A DNA stretch of 64,000 bases from UBA6265 sp964526965 (GCA_964526965.1 CAZGML010000007.1:1-64000), one strand, 5' to 3'. Numbered from the stretch's first letter, positions 7,976 to 17,225 are shown. Notes: generated from the letters alone by a model not told the origin. A program made the numbers and translations.

Positions 7976-8858
7976 TACAAGCATTCCCGGCAATGTCGTT
8001 ATCGAAGAAGAAGAGATACCGGCAAACGAAACAGGAAAACTCAGCACCGCGCTGGATCTTACGCCACAGCCGAAGTCGCCTGTTGCCCAGATCCTGAGCG
8101 ACTCCACCGTGCTGGCGTGGCGCAGCTTGCTACGGGTGCCACGACAACTGGACTGGCTGATCGGTGTCACCATTATGCCGCTCATGTTCCTGCTGATGTT
8201 CCGCTATATCTTTGCGGGCACCGTGCAGATGACCCTGCCAGAGGGCGTGAGCGCCGTGAACTACCTGGTGGTGGGTATTCTGCTGCAGAGCATCGTGTTC
8301 AGCGGTATGAACACCAGCCTTGGTTTGGCGACAGACGCCAAGGAAGGCCTGATGGATCGATTCCGCAGCCTTCCGATGCAGCACATCTCGGTGGTACTGG
8401 GACGCATTCTCGCGGATATGGCGATCGCCATCTTCACAACAGCGACCACGATCATCGTTGGTTTCGCAGTCGGGTTCCGCCCTGAGGCGAGCCTGATCCA
8501 GTGGCTGGGTGCTATCGGCATCATGCTGCTGACTGCGTTCGTATTCTGCTGGATCGGTGCCGCCATAGGCCTGGCGCTACGCACGGTAGAAGCGGTGAAC
8601 AGCATTGGCTTCAGCCTGATCATGCCGCTGACATTCATCAGCTCGGCATTCGTGAGTCCGGATTTCATGCCCGGACCGCTGGAAGCATTCGCAAAGAACC
8701 AGCCATTCTCGCTCAGCGTTAGCGCCACGCGCGGACTACTGAACGGGTACCCGGACGTCGGTAACACCGCCTTGTTCACCGTCATCTGGTGGGTTGGTGC
8801 GCTGGTGGTACTGATTCCGGTGACCTACTGGCTGTTCCAGAAGCGAGCCGAGGGCTGA
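7968..8858 (+). CDS. ABC-2 exporter permease, DrrB type
   Basis: A permease of about 296 residues with a cytoplasmic N-terminus and six hydrophobic segments, starting at PRQLDWLIGVTIMPLMFLLMF. The LATDAKEGLMDRFRSLPM loop and the IMPLTFISSAFVSPDFMPGPLEAFAKNQPFS block (read in two parts: helix 5 then amphipathic segment) are typical of DrrB/ABC2 permeases. The ATG at 7968 overlaps the ATPase stop by 8 bases and has AGGG 11 bases upstream; ATGs at 7944 and 7959 are less well placed. Followed by a strong terminator at 8891. Confidence 0.88.
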   Translation: MSSTSIPGNVVIEEEEIPANETGKLSTALDLTPQPKSPVAQILSDSTVLAWRSLLRVPRQLDWLIGVTIMPLMFLLMFRYIFAGTVQMTLPEGVSAVNYLVVGILLQSIVFSGMNTSLGLATDAKEGLMDRFRSLPMQHISVVLGRILADMAIAIFTTATTIIVGFAVGFRPEASLIQWLGAIGIMLLTAFVFCWIGAAIGLALRTVEAVNSIGFSLIMPLTFISSAFVSPDFMPGPLEAFAKNQPFSLSVSATRGLLNGYPDVGNTALFTVIWWVGALVVLIPVTYWLFQKRAEG

Positions 8859-8890
8859 TTCGACCATCTGACAAACGCGTTATTAACAGT

Positions 8891-8929
8891 CAACGGACCC
8901 TGGGATTGCGGGGTCCGTTGCTGGTTTTT
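8891..8929 (+). terminator. Intrinsic terminator of the DrrAB-type operon
   Basis: A perfect 10-bp stem CAACGGACCC (8891-8900) / GGGTCCGTTG (8911-8920) followed by CTGGTTTTT. It lies between two convergent transcription units. Confidence 0.85.
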
Positions 8930-8965
8930 CGATCAGCGTCTCCTGCAGATTCCGAGCAGATTTCC

Positions 8966-10945
8966 TCAAGTTGGAGGGCGAAAGATGAAGATGAGCACGC
9001 GCATGGCGAGGATGAATGCCAGCACCAGCAGGAAATACCCCATGAACTGGAAGACACTCATACCGGAGACGAGGAGCGGCCCCTCGTCCTGACCAATCAG
9101 GAGCACCGCCATCACACCGCTGGCGGCGGCGAGAATGGTGAGCAGCGCCTCCTGCATCAATCCGCGCACGATTCCGACATCGCGCGGATCACTGAGGGGA
9201 CTAATGTTCACGGTCATGCTCCCCTCCTCCATCGCGGCGGTAATGCGGTCGATGCGACGAGGCAGGCGCTGCAGCAACGGGAGCAGGCTGATGAGCTCGC
9301 CAGTCACGGCTTCCATCATCGATGACGGCCGCACCAGGTGCTTCATATACTCCTCGGCAAAATGGCGGGCCTGCGTAATGATATTGAAGTTCGGATCCAG
9401 CCACCTGAGGGTGCCCTCGATGGTACCGATGGCTCGCAGTGCCGCGGCAAGTTCTGGCGGCATGGTAAGCCCGTTGCGATTCACCGTACTGAAGAGTTCG
9501 GCCACGGCGACGGAACCGATTGAGGCTCCTGGCACGGTATATGTCGCCATAAATGCACCCATGTCGCGCTCGAGTTGGCGTTCATCGAGTCGGTCTGGTC
9601 GCTCCACCATCACCAGCAAGGCATCCACTGCGGATACGGGATCATCGTATTCCCATGCGAGCAACAGTCGCACCAGTGATGTGCGCGTGACCTTATCGAT
9701 CCGCCCAACCGAGCCAAAATCGAGCAGTGTGAGTGAGCCATCCGGCAGCAACATGATATTGCCAGGGTGCGGATCGGTGTGAAATGTACCCACAATGAGC
9801 ATCTGGTACAGCAGCGCATCGAAGATCGCTTTCGCCATGCGCTGACGATCTCCCTGCACCTCGTCGAGGTTGATCGTGCCGAGTGGTTGTCCGTTTATTC
9901 GCTCCATCACCAGCATGCCAGCCGTGCTGATGTCGCTATAGACATACGGTGCGCTGGGATCTCCCGGCCGGGATGCTTCGGATATCACACGGATGTTGCG
10001 CGCCTCCACGGTGAGGTCGAGTTCCTCGCGCAAGGCGATCGCAAAACCAGCGCTGAGGTCGCGTGCGCCAATATCTCGTCCCCAACTGGTGCTCCGCTCA
10101 AGTTGCGTAGCCATGCGATCGACGATATCGAGGTCCTGCTCGACCTGATGGCGGATACCGGGACGTCGGATTTTGAGGACGACGTCCTCTCCAGAAACCA
10201 GAGTAGCGGCGTGGACCTGGGCCACCGAGGCCGACGCAAGCGGATCCTTCTCGATGTTGGCGAAGACATCCTCCAGGCTGCGACCTTTGAGATTTGCGGT
10301 GATCGTTCGGTGAATCTCCTCCCAGGAAAGTGGCCGGGTACTGGTTTGGAGCGTGCTGAACGCCTCGATAAACTCGGCCGGGAGCAGATCGCGACGGGTG
10401 CTGAGGATTTGCCCGAGCTTGATGAAGGTAACGCCGCTTTCGCTGAGAGCGTCCCGCAGCTTGCCGGCAAGGAACTCACGGCCGGCAGCATCCCGCATTT
10501 GGGCACGGTTGCCCGCGATCGACCCCAGCGAGACACCGTGTTTGAAGAGAATCCAGCTGATTTGCACGTAGCGCTGCGTGCGCTGAAACCACATGCGGCC
10601 GGCCCGCAGCATGTAGACGGGGCCGGGAATGGTATCGCTGGGAATCAGCGCCTCGGCGATAACCAGGAAAACCATCCCCACGAGAATAGCGATAACCATC
10701 CCGAGCGCGGAGATGAGCAACGCCGGAAATACGGGTTCTCCGTCGGCGAGGTTGTTCGCATCATATGCCCCCGGCAGGGCATTGATGATGGGAGTCACGA
10801 GAGAAAACGTGATGACACCCGCGATGATGAGCCTCGGCAGGCTGAACTTGACGCCGAAGAGGCCACGCAACGCCCACGCCAGAATAAGCACGGTGATACC
10901 GGCGAAGATCACGAAATCGATGAATTCTATGACTCCGCCGACCAT
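8966..10945 (-). CDS. ABC1/AarF/UbiB family atypical kinase, membrane-anchored
   Basis: About 659 residues. An N-terminal part with three or four hydrophobic segments (residues 4-25, 35-55, 75-105) precedes the UbiB-type kinase-like core. Core motifs are the KxGQ signature in FIKLGQILSTR, the Ala-rich loop PLASASVAQVHAA, the ATP-site lysine in VVLKIRRPG, the catalytic-loop DPHPGNIMLL and metal-binding DFGSVG. Two hydrophobic helices near the C-terminus complete the usual layout. Members influence ubiquinone or other isoprenoid-lipid metabolism; the substrate here is unknown. ATG at 10945 has GGAG 9 bases upstream; a TTG at 10954 is also in frame. Confidence 0.9.
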   Translation of the reverse strand: MVGGVIEFIDFVIFAGITVLILAWALRGLFGVKFSLPRLIIAGVITFSLVTPIINALPGAYDANNLADGEPVFPALLISALGMVIAILVGMVFLVIAEALIPSDTIPGPVYMLRAGRMWFQRTQRYVQISWILFKHGVSLGSIAGNRAQMRDAAGREFLAGKLRDALSESGVTFIKLGQILSTRRDLLPAEFIEAFSTLQTSTRPLSWEEIHRTITANLKGRSLEDVFANIEKDPLASASVAQVHAATLVSGEDVVLKIRRPGIRHQVEQDLDIVDRMATQLERSTSWGRDIGARDLSAGFAIALREELDLTVEARNIRVISEASRPGDPSAPYVYSDISTAGMLVMERINGQPLGTINLDEVQGDRQRMAKAIFDALLYQMLIVGTFHTDPHPGNIMLLPDGSLTLLDFGSVGRIDKVTRTSLVRLLLAWEYDDPVSAVDALLVMVERPDRLDERQLERDMGAFMATYTVPGASIGSVAVAELFSTVNRNGLTMPPELAAALRAIGTIEGTLRWLDPNFNIITQARHFAEEYMKHLVRPSSMMEAVTGELISLLPLLQRLPRRIDRITAAMEEGSMTVNISPLSDPRDVGIVRGLMQEALLTILAAASGVMAVLLIGQDEGPLLVSGMSVFQFMGYFLLVLAFILAMRVLIFIFRPPT

Positions 10946-11035
10946 TAAGCGCAACTCCCGTCGATGACACGTTAGGTGGATAGTACCGCAGGTTTGTCAC
11001 GATAAGATGGCGGGGGATCGCCGAAAACCACCTAC

Positions 11036-11159
11036 CCGTCATTCCGAGCTCGTCGAGGAATCCCCCGGCGAAGCCGCAGCCGGTTACGCCTTCGGCGTTG
11101 TGCTTCGCACGGAGACTCTGCCGTAGGCGGCGTAGCCCTTGCTTCGCTCTAAGTGACGG
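11036..11159. repeat. Short element with imperfect terminal inverted repeats
   Basis: About 124 bp bounded by CCGTCATTCCGAGC and, in inverted form, GCTCTAAGTGACGG (CCGTCA-T--GAGC shared). The interior has no gene and contains a GCGAAGCCGCAGCCGG / CGTAGGCGGCGTAG palindromic tract. CATTCCGAGC...GAGGAATC strings of this kind are common dispersed repeats in bacterial genomes, so a MITE-like or REP-like repeat is likely. Only one copy is seen here. Confidence 0.5.
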
Positions 11160-11190
11160 AAGGATTAAGTCGCTCTCCTCTGGGCAAATC

Positions 11191-11982
11191 CTATGAACTC
11201 GCGCTGGCATAATGCCCCACAGAGTTATTCCACCACCATCTCAACCCGAATAGCGCCGCCGCAGCGAACGCAATTCCAACAGCGCACATTTCCCACCCAA
11301 CAGAACCCCGCAGGGCATCAATCGGAAACGTCGTCACGAACGCGACTGGCATAACGCCAGAGAGAAACACCCGCACAGCACCCGGGTAAAAGCTAATCGG
11401 ATAGCGCCCCATTTCGGCGACATCCTGCAACACCATCGGAAGGCCCTCTATGGTGGTGGCCCGGAATGCGATGTAGGATCCAGCCGAGATTGCACCAATC
11501 AGCAACACCATGCCGCACCCAAACAATATTGCGGCCTGAAATGCTCCTTCCAGTGTCCAGGTCATCGATGCTTGCGAAAGTCCGATAATGAACACCGCAA
11601 TACCAATCAGGACGTTTGCAATCTGCGCGATTGAGACATGCCGGAACGTGACGTAGAACTGGGCATGGATCGGACGGATCAGAATCAGGTCGAGATTCCC
11701 GCGCTCCACATCCTCCGAAAGTTTGAACACCCCCTCGCCCGCAACTAATGCGTAGAGAGAGATAGCAATGCGGAAGAGCCCCACCAAAGCGAGCGCCTCA
11801 CCGGCGCTCCATCCAGCAACTTCGTCTGCGTAGCTATACACAAGCACCATCGGCAGAACAGTTATGACAGTTTCCATCAATCCCACAAACGCAATTGTGA
11901 AGAAGTTGGCGCGATAGTGCGTCTCCCGGGCAATACAGAGCTTCCAGAATCGCGCAATCATGCGCAAGTACAAACGAAACAT
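11191..11982 (-). CDS. ABC-2 type exporter permease (ABC2_membrane_6-like), second subunit
   Basis: A 263-residue permease with six hydrophobic segments and the family feature GVFKLSEDVERGNLDLILIRPI, in which the RG-x-LD-x-x-L-x-RP pattern is conserved between such paired permeases. The ATG at 11982 follows the stop of the partner permease by two bases and has AGGAG 7 bases upstream. It is the last of three genes (ATPase, permease, permease). This class exports unknown substrates; some relatives act in viologen or polysaccharide export. Confidence 0.82.
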   Translation of the reverse strand: MFRLYLRMIARFWKLCIARETHYRANFFTIAFVGLMETVITVLPMVLVYSYADEVAGWSAGEALALVGLFRIAISLYALVAGEGVFKLSEDVERGNLDLILIRPIHAQFYVTFRHVSIAQIANVLIGIAVFIIGLSQASMTWTLEGAFQAAILFGCGMVLLIGAISAGSYIAFRATTIEGLPMVLQDVAEMGRYPISFYPGAVRVFLSGVMPVAFVTTFPIDALRGSVGWEMCAVGIAFAAAALFGLRWWWNNSVGHYASASS

Positions 11983-11984
11983 GG

Positions 11985-12794
11985 TTATGCTCCTACGGCT
12001 GTGTAGGCGCGGAGACCGCGCTGCCAAATGAACCAGGTGAGCGAAACGAAACCGATCATCCAACCAGTCATTAACCCGAATCCGATAATGACATGATTGG
12101 CGGACAGATCGAACAACAGCACTTCCAGCGGAAACGAGATGACAAATCGGAACGGCTGCCAATCCAGGAAGCCGCTCATCCACACCGGATACATCGCCAG
12201 TGGAAAGAGCTGGCCGGCCAGCACCATGGTGAGCAAGTGCCGTGTGCGCGCTATGCCAGCGTTATCATCCAGCCAGAACCCGAGTGCCCCCACACTGGTG
12301 GTAATGCCGAACTCGATCACCACAGCACCAAGCACGGCAATGGCGAACAGCGTCCATTTGCCGAGGTCAGTGGGTACCGAGAAGTGACTGCGATAAAAGA
12401 ACCAGACGATGCAGAGTAAAGGAAGAATCGCTCCGACCTTTACCAGCTTCTCCGCGAAATTATTCGCCAGCAGATTGAGAAGATAACTTCCCGGTCGCAC
12501 CAACCAGGCATTGAGTTCGCCCTGGCGAATCATGGTGGCGAGATATTCGCTATGCCACGTGGAGGTGACAACCCGAACCACTGCCATCAGCAAGTAGTAG
12601 GTGACAATCTGCTCCCGGTTCAGCGGCAGATCAGCACCACTTGCCTCCACAGTGCTCCAGATGAAGAGCCCCACCACCACTCCGGCGATGGTGCTGAGCA
12701 TATATACAAAGAACTGCGTCCGGTACATCAAGGAGGCGACGATCTCGATGGACGTCAACCGCCGTAGTACCCGCAAAACAGAGGCGAAGCTCAT
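11985..12794 (-). CDS. ABC-2 type exporter permease (ABC2_membrane_6-like), first subunit
   Basis: A 269-residue permease with six hydrophobic segments. The IRQGELNAWLVRPGSYLLNLL stretch is the counterpart of the RG-x-LD-x-x-L-x-RP motif in the neighbouring permease, which shows that the two are distant paralogues forming a heterodimer. The start overlaps the ATPase stop by 4 bases (ATGA), indicating translational coupling. Confidence 0.83.
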   Translation of the reverse strand: MSFASVLRVLRRLTSIEIVASLMYRTQFFVYMLSTIAGVVVGLFIWSTVEASGADLPLNREQIVTYYLLMAVVRVVTSTWHSEYLATMIRQGELNAWLVRPGSYLLNLLANNFAEKLVKVGAILPLLCIVWFFYRSHFSVPTDLGKWTLFAIAVLGAVVIEFGITTSVGALGFWLDDNAGIARTRHLLTMVLAGQLFPLAMYPVWMSGFLDWQPFRFVISFPLEVLLFDLSANHVIIGFGLMTGWMIGFVSLTWFIWQRGLRAYTAVGA

Positions 12795-13798
12795 AACGTC
12801 ACCTCCCCGTTGCGCTGGAAGAATCCGCGCATCACATCGTCCAGGTCGGCATCAGAAACCGTAAGATCCTGAATCGCCCCGATCTGCCCTAGTGTTTCCA
12901 GCAGAGAGGAGAGTTCCTCTCGCGCCGATTCGATCACGAGCACGGTGCCATCCTCATCCTCAATCACGGTTCCGATCGGATGATGTTCCGGGGCAACCGG
13001 CTCCGCGTAGGCCACACGCACGAGCTTGCGCGGCTGCACATTGCGCACCAGATCCGGAAGGGAGCCATCGAATTGAATCTCGCCGGAATCGATCACCATC
13101 ACGCGGTCGCAGAGCGCCTCGATATCGTCCATATCGTGACTGGTGATCATAATGGTGGTACCGCGAGCCCGATTGATTTCGGCGAGGAATGCGCGCACAT
13201 TCGCCTTCGCCACCACATCGAGGCCGATGGTCGGTTCATCCAGAAACACGATATCCGGCCGATGCAGCAACGCCGCCATCAACTCCATGCGCATGCGCTG
13301 ACCCAGGCTCATTTTGCGTACCTGAATATCGAGAAGATCACCGACATCCAACAGGGCTGTCAATTCATCCACGCTCTCACGGAAAACGTCGTCGCTGAGG
13401 CCATACATATCTTTGTGGAGCAGCAGCGTATCCATAGGCGTGACATCCCACCAGAGCATGGATTTCTGCCCCATTACCAGACTGATGCGCCGGAGATACT
13501 CGACCTCCCGCTTTTGCGGCAAGTGGCCGAGTACATCGATCTCGCCGGCAGTTGGATAGAGCAATCCACTCAACATTTTGAGCGTGGTGGTTTTGCCGGC
13601 GCCGTTCGGACCAAGAAAGCCAACGATTTCGCCCGGACGAATCTCGAACGAGATGTCGTTCACGGCCAGCCGTTGCTGCATCTCCCGCTTGAACACGCTC
13701 TTGATTGCGGAAAGCACTCCGCTCTGTTGTTGGTGGAATGTGTAGATTTTGCGCAGATCGCGCACACGGATAATCGTATCCGTTGAAGCAATTTTTGG
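12791..13798 (-). CDS. ABC-2 type exporter ATP-binding protein
   Basis: About 335 residues. Walker A GPNGAGKTT, signature MSLGQRMRMELMAALL (LGQRM instead of LSGGQ, as usual in this subgroup), Walker B IVFLDEPTIGLD and switch histidine ITSHDMDDIEALC. An insertion before Walker A (KIYTFHQQQSGVLSAIKSVF) is typical of the subgroup that pairs with ABC2_membrane_6 permeases. ATG at 13798 (MPKIAS) has AGGAA 6 bases upstream and was preferred over ATG 13804. First gene of the three-gene exporter. Confidence 0.88.
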   Translation of the reverse strand, partial: PKIASTDTIIRVRDLRKIYTFHQQQSGVLSAIKSVFKREMQQRLAVNDISFEIRPGEIVGFLGPNGAGKTTTLKMLSGLLYPTAGEIDVLGHLPQKREVEYLRRISLVMGQKSMLWWDVTPMDTLLLHKDMYGLSDDVFRESVDELTALLDVGDLLDIQVRKMSLGQRMRMELMAALLHRPDIVFLDEPTIGLDVVAKANVRAFLAEINRARGTTIMITSHDMDDIEALCDRVMVIDSGEIQFDGSLPDLVRNVQPRKLVRVAYAEPVAPEHHPIGTVIEDEDGTVLVIESAREELSSLLETLGQIGAIQDLTVSDADLDDVMRGFFQRNGEVTL

Positions 13799-14227
13799 CA
13801 TGAACATTTCCTGTAATTTTGCCCGAATACACGCCTGATAGCCCCTCCATAAAGGAGAGATCAGGAACATTCCAGGCCCATCTGCGGAAATGTGGGGGTT
13901 ATTTGCAGCGCCGGCACGGATGGGTCGTGAGCGCTAGTTACGTGGTGCCATTGTTGCCTTTCACAATCGTATTTCTTCGGACGGATTGTAGCACGCGGAA
14001 ACTCTGCCCATACGGTTCCCGGAAATCATCCATACGTAGTCCCGGCCCCTGTGGCCGGGATCAACCCAAGACTCACGAATCGGCTTCCGCCACAGAGCAG
14101 GAACCCGGGCAGGGCGTCAGGGTCTACGAATATCTTTGTCGTAATAGCACCCAAAGGATCACGCAAAATTGCCCCGATGCGTATAGTTAACAGGAACCCT
14201 TGTTCCTCAGTAACGCATTTCGCTGGA
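13799..14227. other. 429-bp intergenic region with two hairpins
   Basis: No gene recognised. CCCGGCC (14041-14047) pairs with GGCCGGG (14053-14059). AGGAAC (14192-14197) pairs with GTTCCT (14202-14207) just beyond the stop of the leftward gene at 14228 and may end its transcript. The exporter promoter must lie in the left part but I could not define it. Confidence 0.4.
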
Positions 14228-14929
14228 TCAGGCTGTTGGCGATGCTTCCGGTGTCGCGTCTGGTGGCAGAATTGGAGAGTCGCTCACGAGCAAGTCGTAG
14301 TCGAACAGCGGCACCAGGCCGTTCAGCATCTCCAAATCCTCGGTACCGGGCATCACATCGAATGGTCCGCCGACAGCAACACCTTCTGCTTCCACGGTGA
14401 CGGGCGCTTCGCTCGGATCTGCTTCCGCAATGAACTCTCCGACAGCATTTGATGTCACTTGCAGTGCGGCATCGTCACCTTCGGAGTTGATCAGGTACGC
14501 CACATTCCCGACCGGCACCACCAGCAACGAAGCATAGGGGTGACCTTCAGTTTTGTCTTCGCTGAAGTAGAGGATATTCCCTTCTGGCAGGGTATGGAGA
14601 TGTGTTTCTACGATAGTGGCTTCAGATCGGCCCAGGAGCATGCTGGCAATAGATGCATTCAGCATTGATCCCATCACGCCACGAAGCATCAATTCGCTTT
14701 CGAACGTCAGCGCCATCACTAGCATGTAGTGAGGGGTCTCTTCGTTCGGTTCGATGGGGAAATCACCCCAGTTCAAATCATCTGCCGGTGCGTATCGCCT
14801 GGCATACGCAGTTTCCAGACCGGGGATTTGATGCAGGAGTTCGTTAGAATCGGTTTGTGCAGACGTGATCGTTGGCAACAAGGCAGCACCGAAAACACCG
14901 GTGATAAACGTTCTTCGGGATAGATACAT
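14228..14929 (-). CDS. Secreted protein of the S/T-G-G signature family (single-domain, Tat-like leader)
   Basis: A 233-residue protein with a leader SRRTFITGVFGAALLPTITSAQ, compatible with Tat export. It shares two signatures with four genes at 29-32.8 kb: an N-terminal LETAYARRY (family pattern [LMV]E[ST][AG][YI]xRx[YFW]) and a C-terminal GGPFDVMPGTEDLEMLNGL (family pattern GGx[FW][DE]xxP..D..L..L). No enzyme motif is seen. It belongs to no family I recognise and stands alone here, followed by a weak hairpin. The tail is acidic and proline-rich (PPDATPEASP). Confidence 0.75.
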   Translation of the reverse strand: MYLSRRTFITGVFGAALLPTITSAQTDSNELLHQIPGLETAYARRYAPADDLNWGDFPIEPNEETPHYMLVMALTFESELMLRGVMGSMLNASIASMLLGRSEATIVETHLHTLPEGNILYFSEDKTEGHPYASLLVVPVGNVAYLINSEGDDAALQVTSNAVGEFIAEADPSEAPVTVEAEGVAVGGPFDVMPGTEDLEMLNGLVPLFDYDLLVSDSPILPPDATPEASPTA

Positions 14930-14953
14930 ATGGCAGATATCGCCTCACGTAAG

Positions 14954-14987
14954 AACCCCCCGAATCGGCGAACCAATCCGGGGGGTT
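14954..14987 (-). terminator. Hairpin terminator after the DUF2795-like gene
   Basis: AACCCCCCG (14954-14962) pairs perfectly with CGGGGGGTT (14979-14987) 14 bases past the minus-strand stop at 15001. The loop can pair further (ATTGG with CGAT). Confidence 0.65.
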
Positions 14988-15000
14988 GCAATGATTTCGC

Positions 15001-15255
15001 CTAGATTGGCAGTTTTGCTTTCAGGTCATTCAGGGAATCGAATGTGTCCTGGGGAACCTTCTCCACTGCCTGGATCAGCAGATCGGAAGAACCGTTGGTG
15101 CGGAGCGTTTCCAACACCTCTGCCTTGGTGATTGGGAAGGTAAGATCCTTCAGGTCATCCACGCCAAGGTCGCCGATTTGCGCCTTAATGTCGCTGGAAT
15201 CCACCTTGCCGTCACCGCCGGTGAGGTCGTTGAACAAACCTTTGATCTTGTCCAT
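15001..15255 (-). CDS. Small DUF2795-like protein
   Basis: An 84-residue soluble acidic protein. Its second half (ITKAEVLETLRTNGSSDLLI then VEKVPQDTFDSLNDLKAKL) fits the DUF2795 pattern of helix, Gly-containing turn, helix with a late LP/VP..F.S..DL motif. No function is established for the family. ATG at 15255 has AGGAA 8 bases upstream. Reading frames further upstream to 15495 have no start signal and are not included. It lies 266 bp beyond purD on the same strand and ends in its own terminator. Confidence 0.7.
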   Translation of the reverse strand: MDKIKGLFNDLTGGDGKVDSSDIKAQIGDLGVDDLKDLTFPITKAEVLETLRTNGSSDLLIQAVEKVPQDTFDSLNDLKAKLPI

Positions 15256-15521
15256 TTTCTCGTTCCTTTCTCTGCCCAAATGTGTGTACTGGTGATCATT
15301 ATAGCGTAAAGTATCGCAGTTCGGTCGAACAAAGGCAGAACGGAACACCAGGGAGCAAACAACCTCTGTCGTTGGTGAGATCGGCAACCTGCTGCGGAGA
15401 ACGACCGTCTTTTCCTTGATGCCCCTGGTTTCGGAGACTTTCTGGCCGGTGAGATTGCTAAAGAATTGTTTGGCTCTATGCATGAATACAGCCATCCTGA
15501 TTAAGGATGTGCCTGTGGGGC

Positions 15522-16790
15522 CTATGCCTCTCGCAAGGCGATATCACGTCGCATCCAGGCTCCGTCGAAGCTGATCTTGCCGGCAGCAGCATAGGCTCGA
15601 TCTCGCGCCGTGGCGATGGATTCACCTGTCCCTACCACGCAAAGCACCCGGCCACCCGCGGTAACCACATCCTCGCCCTGCCAATCGGTGCCGTTATGAA
15701 ACACCACGGCAGCCTCAACACCATCGAGGCCGGTGATCACATTGCCCTTGCTGGAGCTTTCCGGATACCCCGCACTGGCAAGGATCACACCGACGGCTGC
15801 ACCGGACGACGTTGGACGGCGAAGTTGCTTCAGCGTTCCAGTAGAGACTGCATGGAGGAGTACTCCCAGATCAGCATCCAAAGTGGGCAGTACTACCTGC
15901 GCCTCTGGATCGCCAAAGCGGCAATTGAATTCAATGACTTTTGGCTCACCGTCGCAGATCATAAGTCCAGCAAAGAGAATGCCTTTCATCGGCGTGCCGC
16001 GCTTCGCCATCTCGGCGATGGTCGGTTGCAGGATTTCGTGTTCGATACGGGCAAGCATGGCGTCATCAACGTATTGCGTTGGCGTGTAATTACCCATGCC
16101 ACCTGTATTGGGGCCGAGATCGTCTTCCCACGCGCGCTTGTAATCGCAACTGGTTCGTAGGGGCCATATGGTGTTGCCATCGCTGAGGCAGAGAACAGAA
16201 ACTTCGGGACCCACGAGCCGCTCTTCGATCACGATGGTGCGGCCGGCATCGCCGAAACTGCCATCGATCATCATCGAATCCAGGGCTGCGATGGCGGACT
16301 GCTCGTCGTCGGCGACCGCTACGCCTTTGCCGCCGGCGAGTCCATCGGCCTTAACGACGACTCCATGATCATTGAGCAGTTCGCGGATCGCGCCAACGCC
16401 CGCTTCTCGCGTGCTGACCGTGGCGCTGCGGGCAGTGGGCACGTTGGCGGCCGCCATTACCTCATTGGCGAAACTCTTGCTGTATTCCAGCCTGGCAGCG
16501 GCGCGCGAGGGGCCAGCAACATGGAAGCCCTCAGCTTCCAGGGCATCGGTGAGCCCGGTTGCCAGTGGATCCTCCGGACCGACGACGACGAGATCGATGG
16601 CGTGCTCGTGCGCGATGCTGAGAATGCCAGCCGTATCCATGGGTTGCACGGGCAGGCACTCGGCATGGGCGGATATACCGGGATTGCCCGGCGCGCAATA
16701 GAGCGCATCCACCACATCACTTTGTGCCAGCTTCCAGCAGACAGCGTGTTCGCGGCCGCCCTTGCCGATAACCAAAACCCGATACCCCAT
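15522..16790 (-). CDS. purD: Phosphoribosylamine--glycine ligase (GAR synthetase)
   Basis: A 422-residue ATP-grasp enzyme of step two of de novo purine synthesis, which joins phosphoribosylamine and glycine. The N-terminal VLVIGKGGREHA motif, GPEDPLATGL, the ATP-grasp glycine loop KADGLAGGKGV, metal-binding EFNCRFGDPEAQ and the C-terminal VLASAGYPESSSKG all match PurD over the normal full length. AAGGAAG precedes the ATG at 16790. No other pur gene is adjacent. The short gene at 16938 is divergent. Confidence 0.97.
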   Translation of the reverse strand: MGYRVLVIGKGGREHAVCWKLAQSDVVDALYCAPGNPGISAHAECLPVQPMDTAGILSIAHEHAIDLVVVGPEDPLATGLTDALEAEGFHVAGPSRAAARLEYSKSFANEVMAAANVPTARSATVSTREAGVGAIRELLNDHGVVVKADGLAGGKGVAVADDEQSAIAALDSMMIDGSFGDAGRTIVIEERLVGPEVSVLCLSDGNTIWPLRTSCDYKRAWEDDLGPNTGGMGNYTPTQYVDDAMLARIEHEILQPTIAEMAKRGTPMKGILFAGLMICDGEPKVIEFNCRFGDPEAQVVLPTLDADLGVLLHAVSTGTLKQLRRPTSSGAAVGVILASAGYPESSSKGNVITGLDGVEAAVVFHNGTDWQGEDVVTAGGRVLCVVGTGESIATARDRAYAAAGKISFDGAWMRRDIALREA

Positions 16791-16937
16791 GTATATGCTT
16801 CCTTTCGGGAAGTTTGCGCCGTTGCCAGACGACAGGCCACTGTTACCCGTATACTGCTTTGTGGACTAGATCCGAACGCACCGATTTCACGCTACCGAAT
16901 CGGAATGGTGCGCAGAACTGATTGAAAGGATACTGAA

Positions 16938-17204
16938 ATGTCGATGGAACTTTCGCCTGCAGATACCCGAGTTTTCCTCTTTCACAGCAAGAACGCCGCG
17001 GCCGATGCCAACGGCGCCATGGATGCGGTGAATACGTGGCTCGGTAAGGATCGCACCGGATCGCCATACAGCAACCTGAAAGTGCGGGATATCACCGTAA
17101 CTCCAGACGGCCAGGGCGGAGTGTTCACCAAGGTAGTTTGCACCCTTGGCAAGCTGAGCGCCGGTAACGTGAGCGGCGGTCGCGATCGCATGGTTGAAGA
17201 ATAG
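16938..17204 (+). CDS. Small alpha/beta protein, resembles sporulation protein Cse60
   Basis: 88 residues. The arrangement is a short strand (RVFLFHSK), a helix rich in Ala/Asn (ADANGAMDAVNTWL), then two strands (LKVRDITVTP and GGVFTKVVCTL), and a charged tail. The layout resembles the small Cse60-like proteins, but similarity is too weak for a firm name. AAAGGA is 7 bases before the ATG. It is divergent from purD and ends in a bidirectional terminator. Confidence 0.65.
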   Translation: MSMELSPADTRVFLFHSKNAAADANGAMDAVNTWLGKDRTGSPYSNLKVRDITVTPDGQGGVFTKVVCTLGKLSAGNVSGGRDRMVEE

Positions 17205-17225
17205 CCCTGCATTGAGCAAGCAAAA

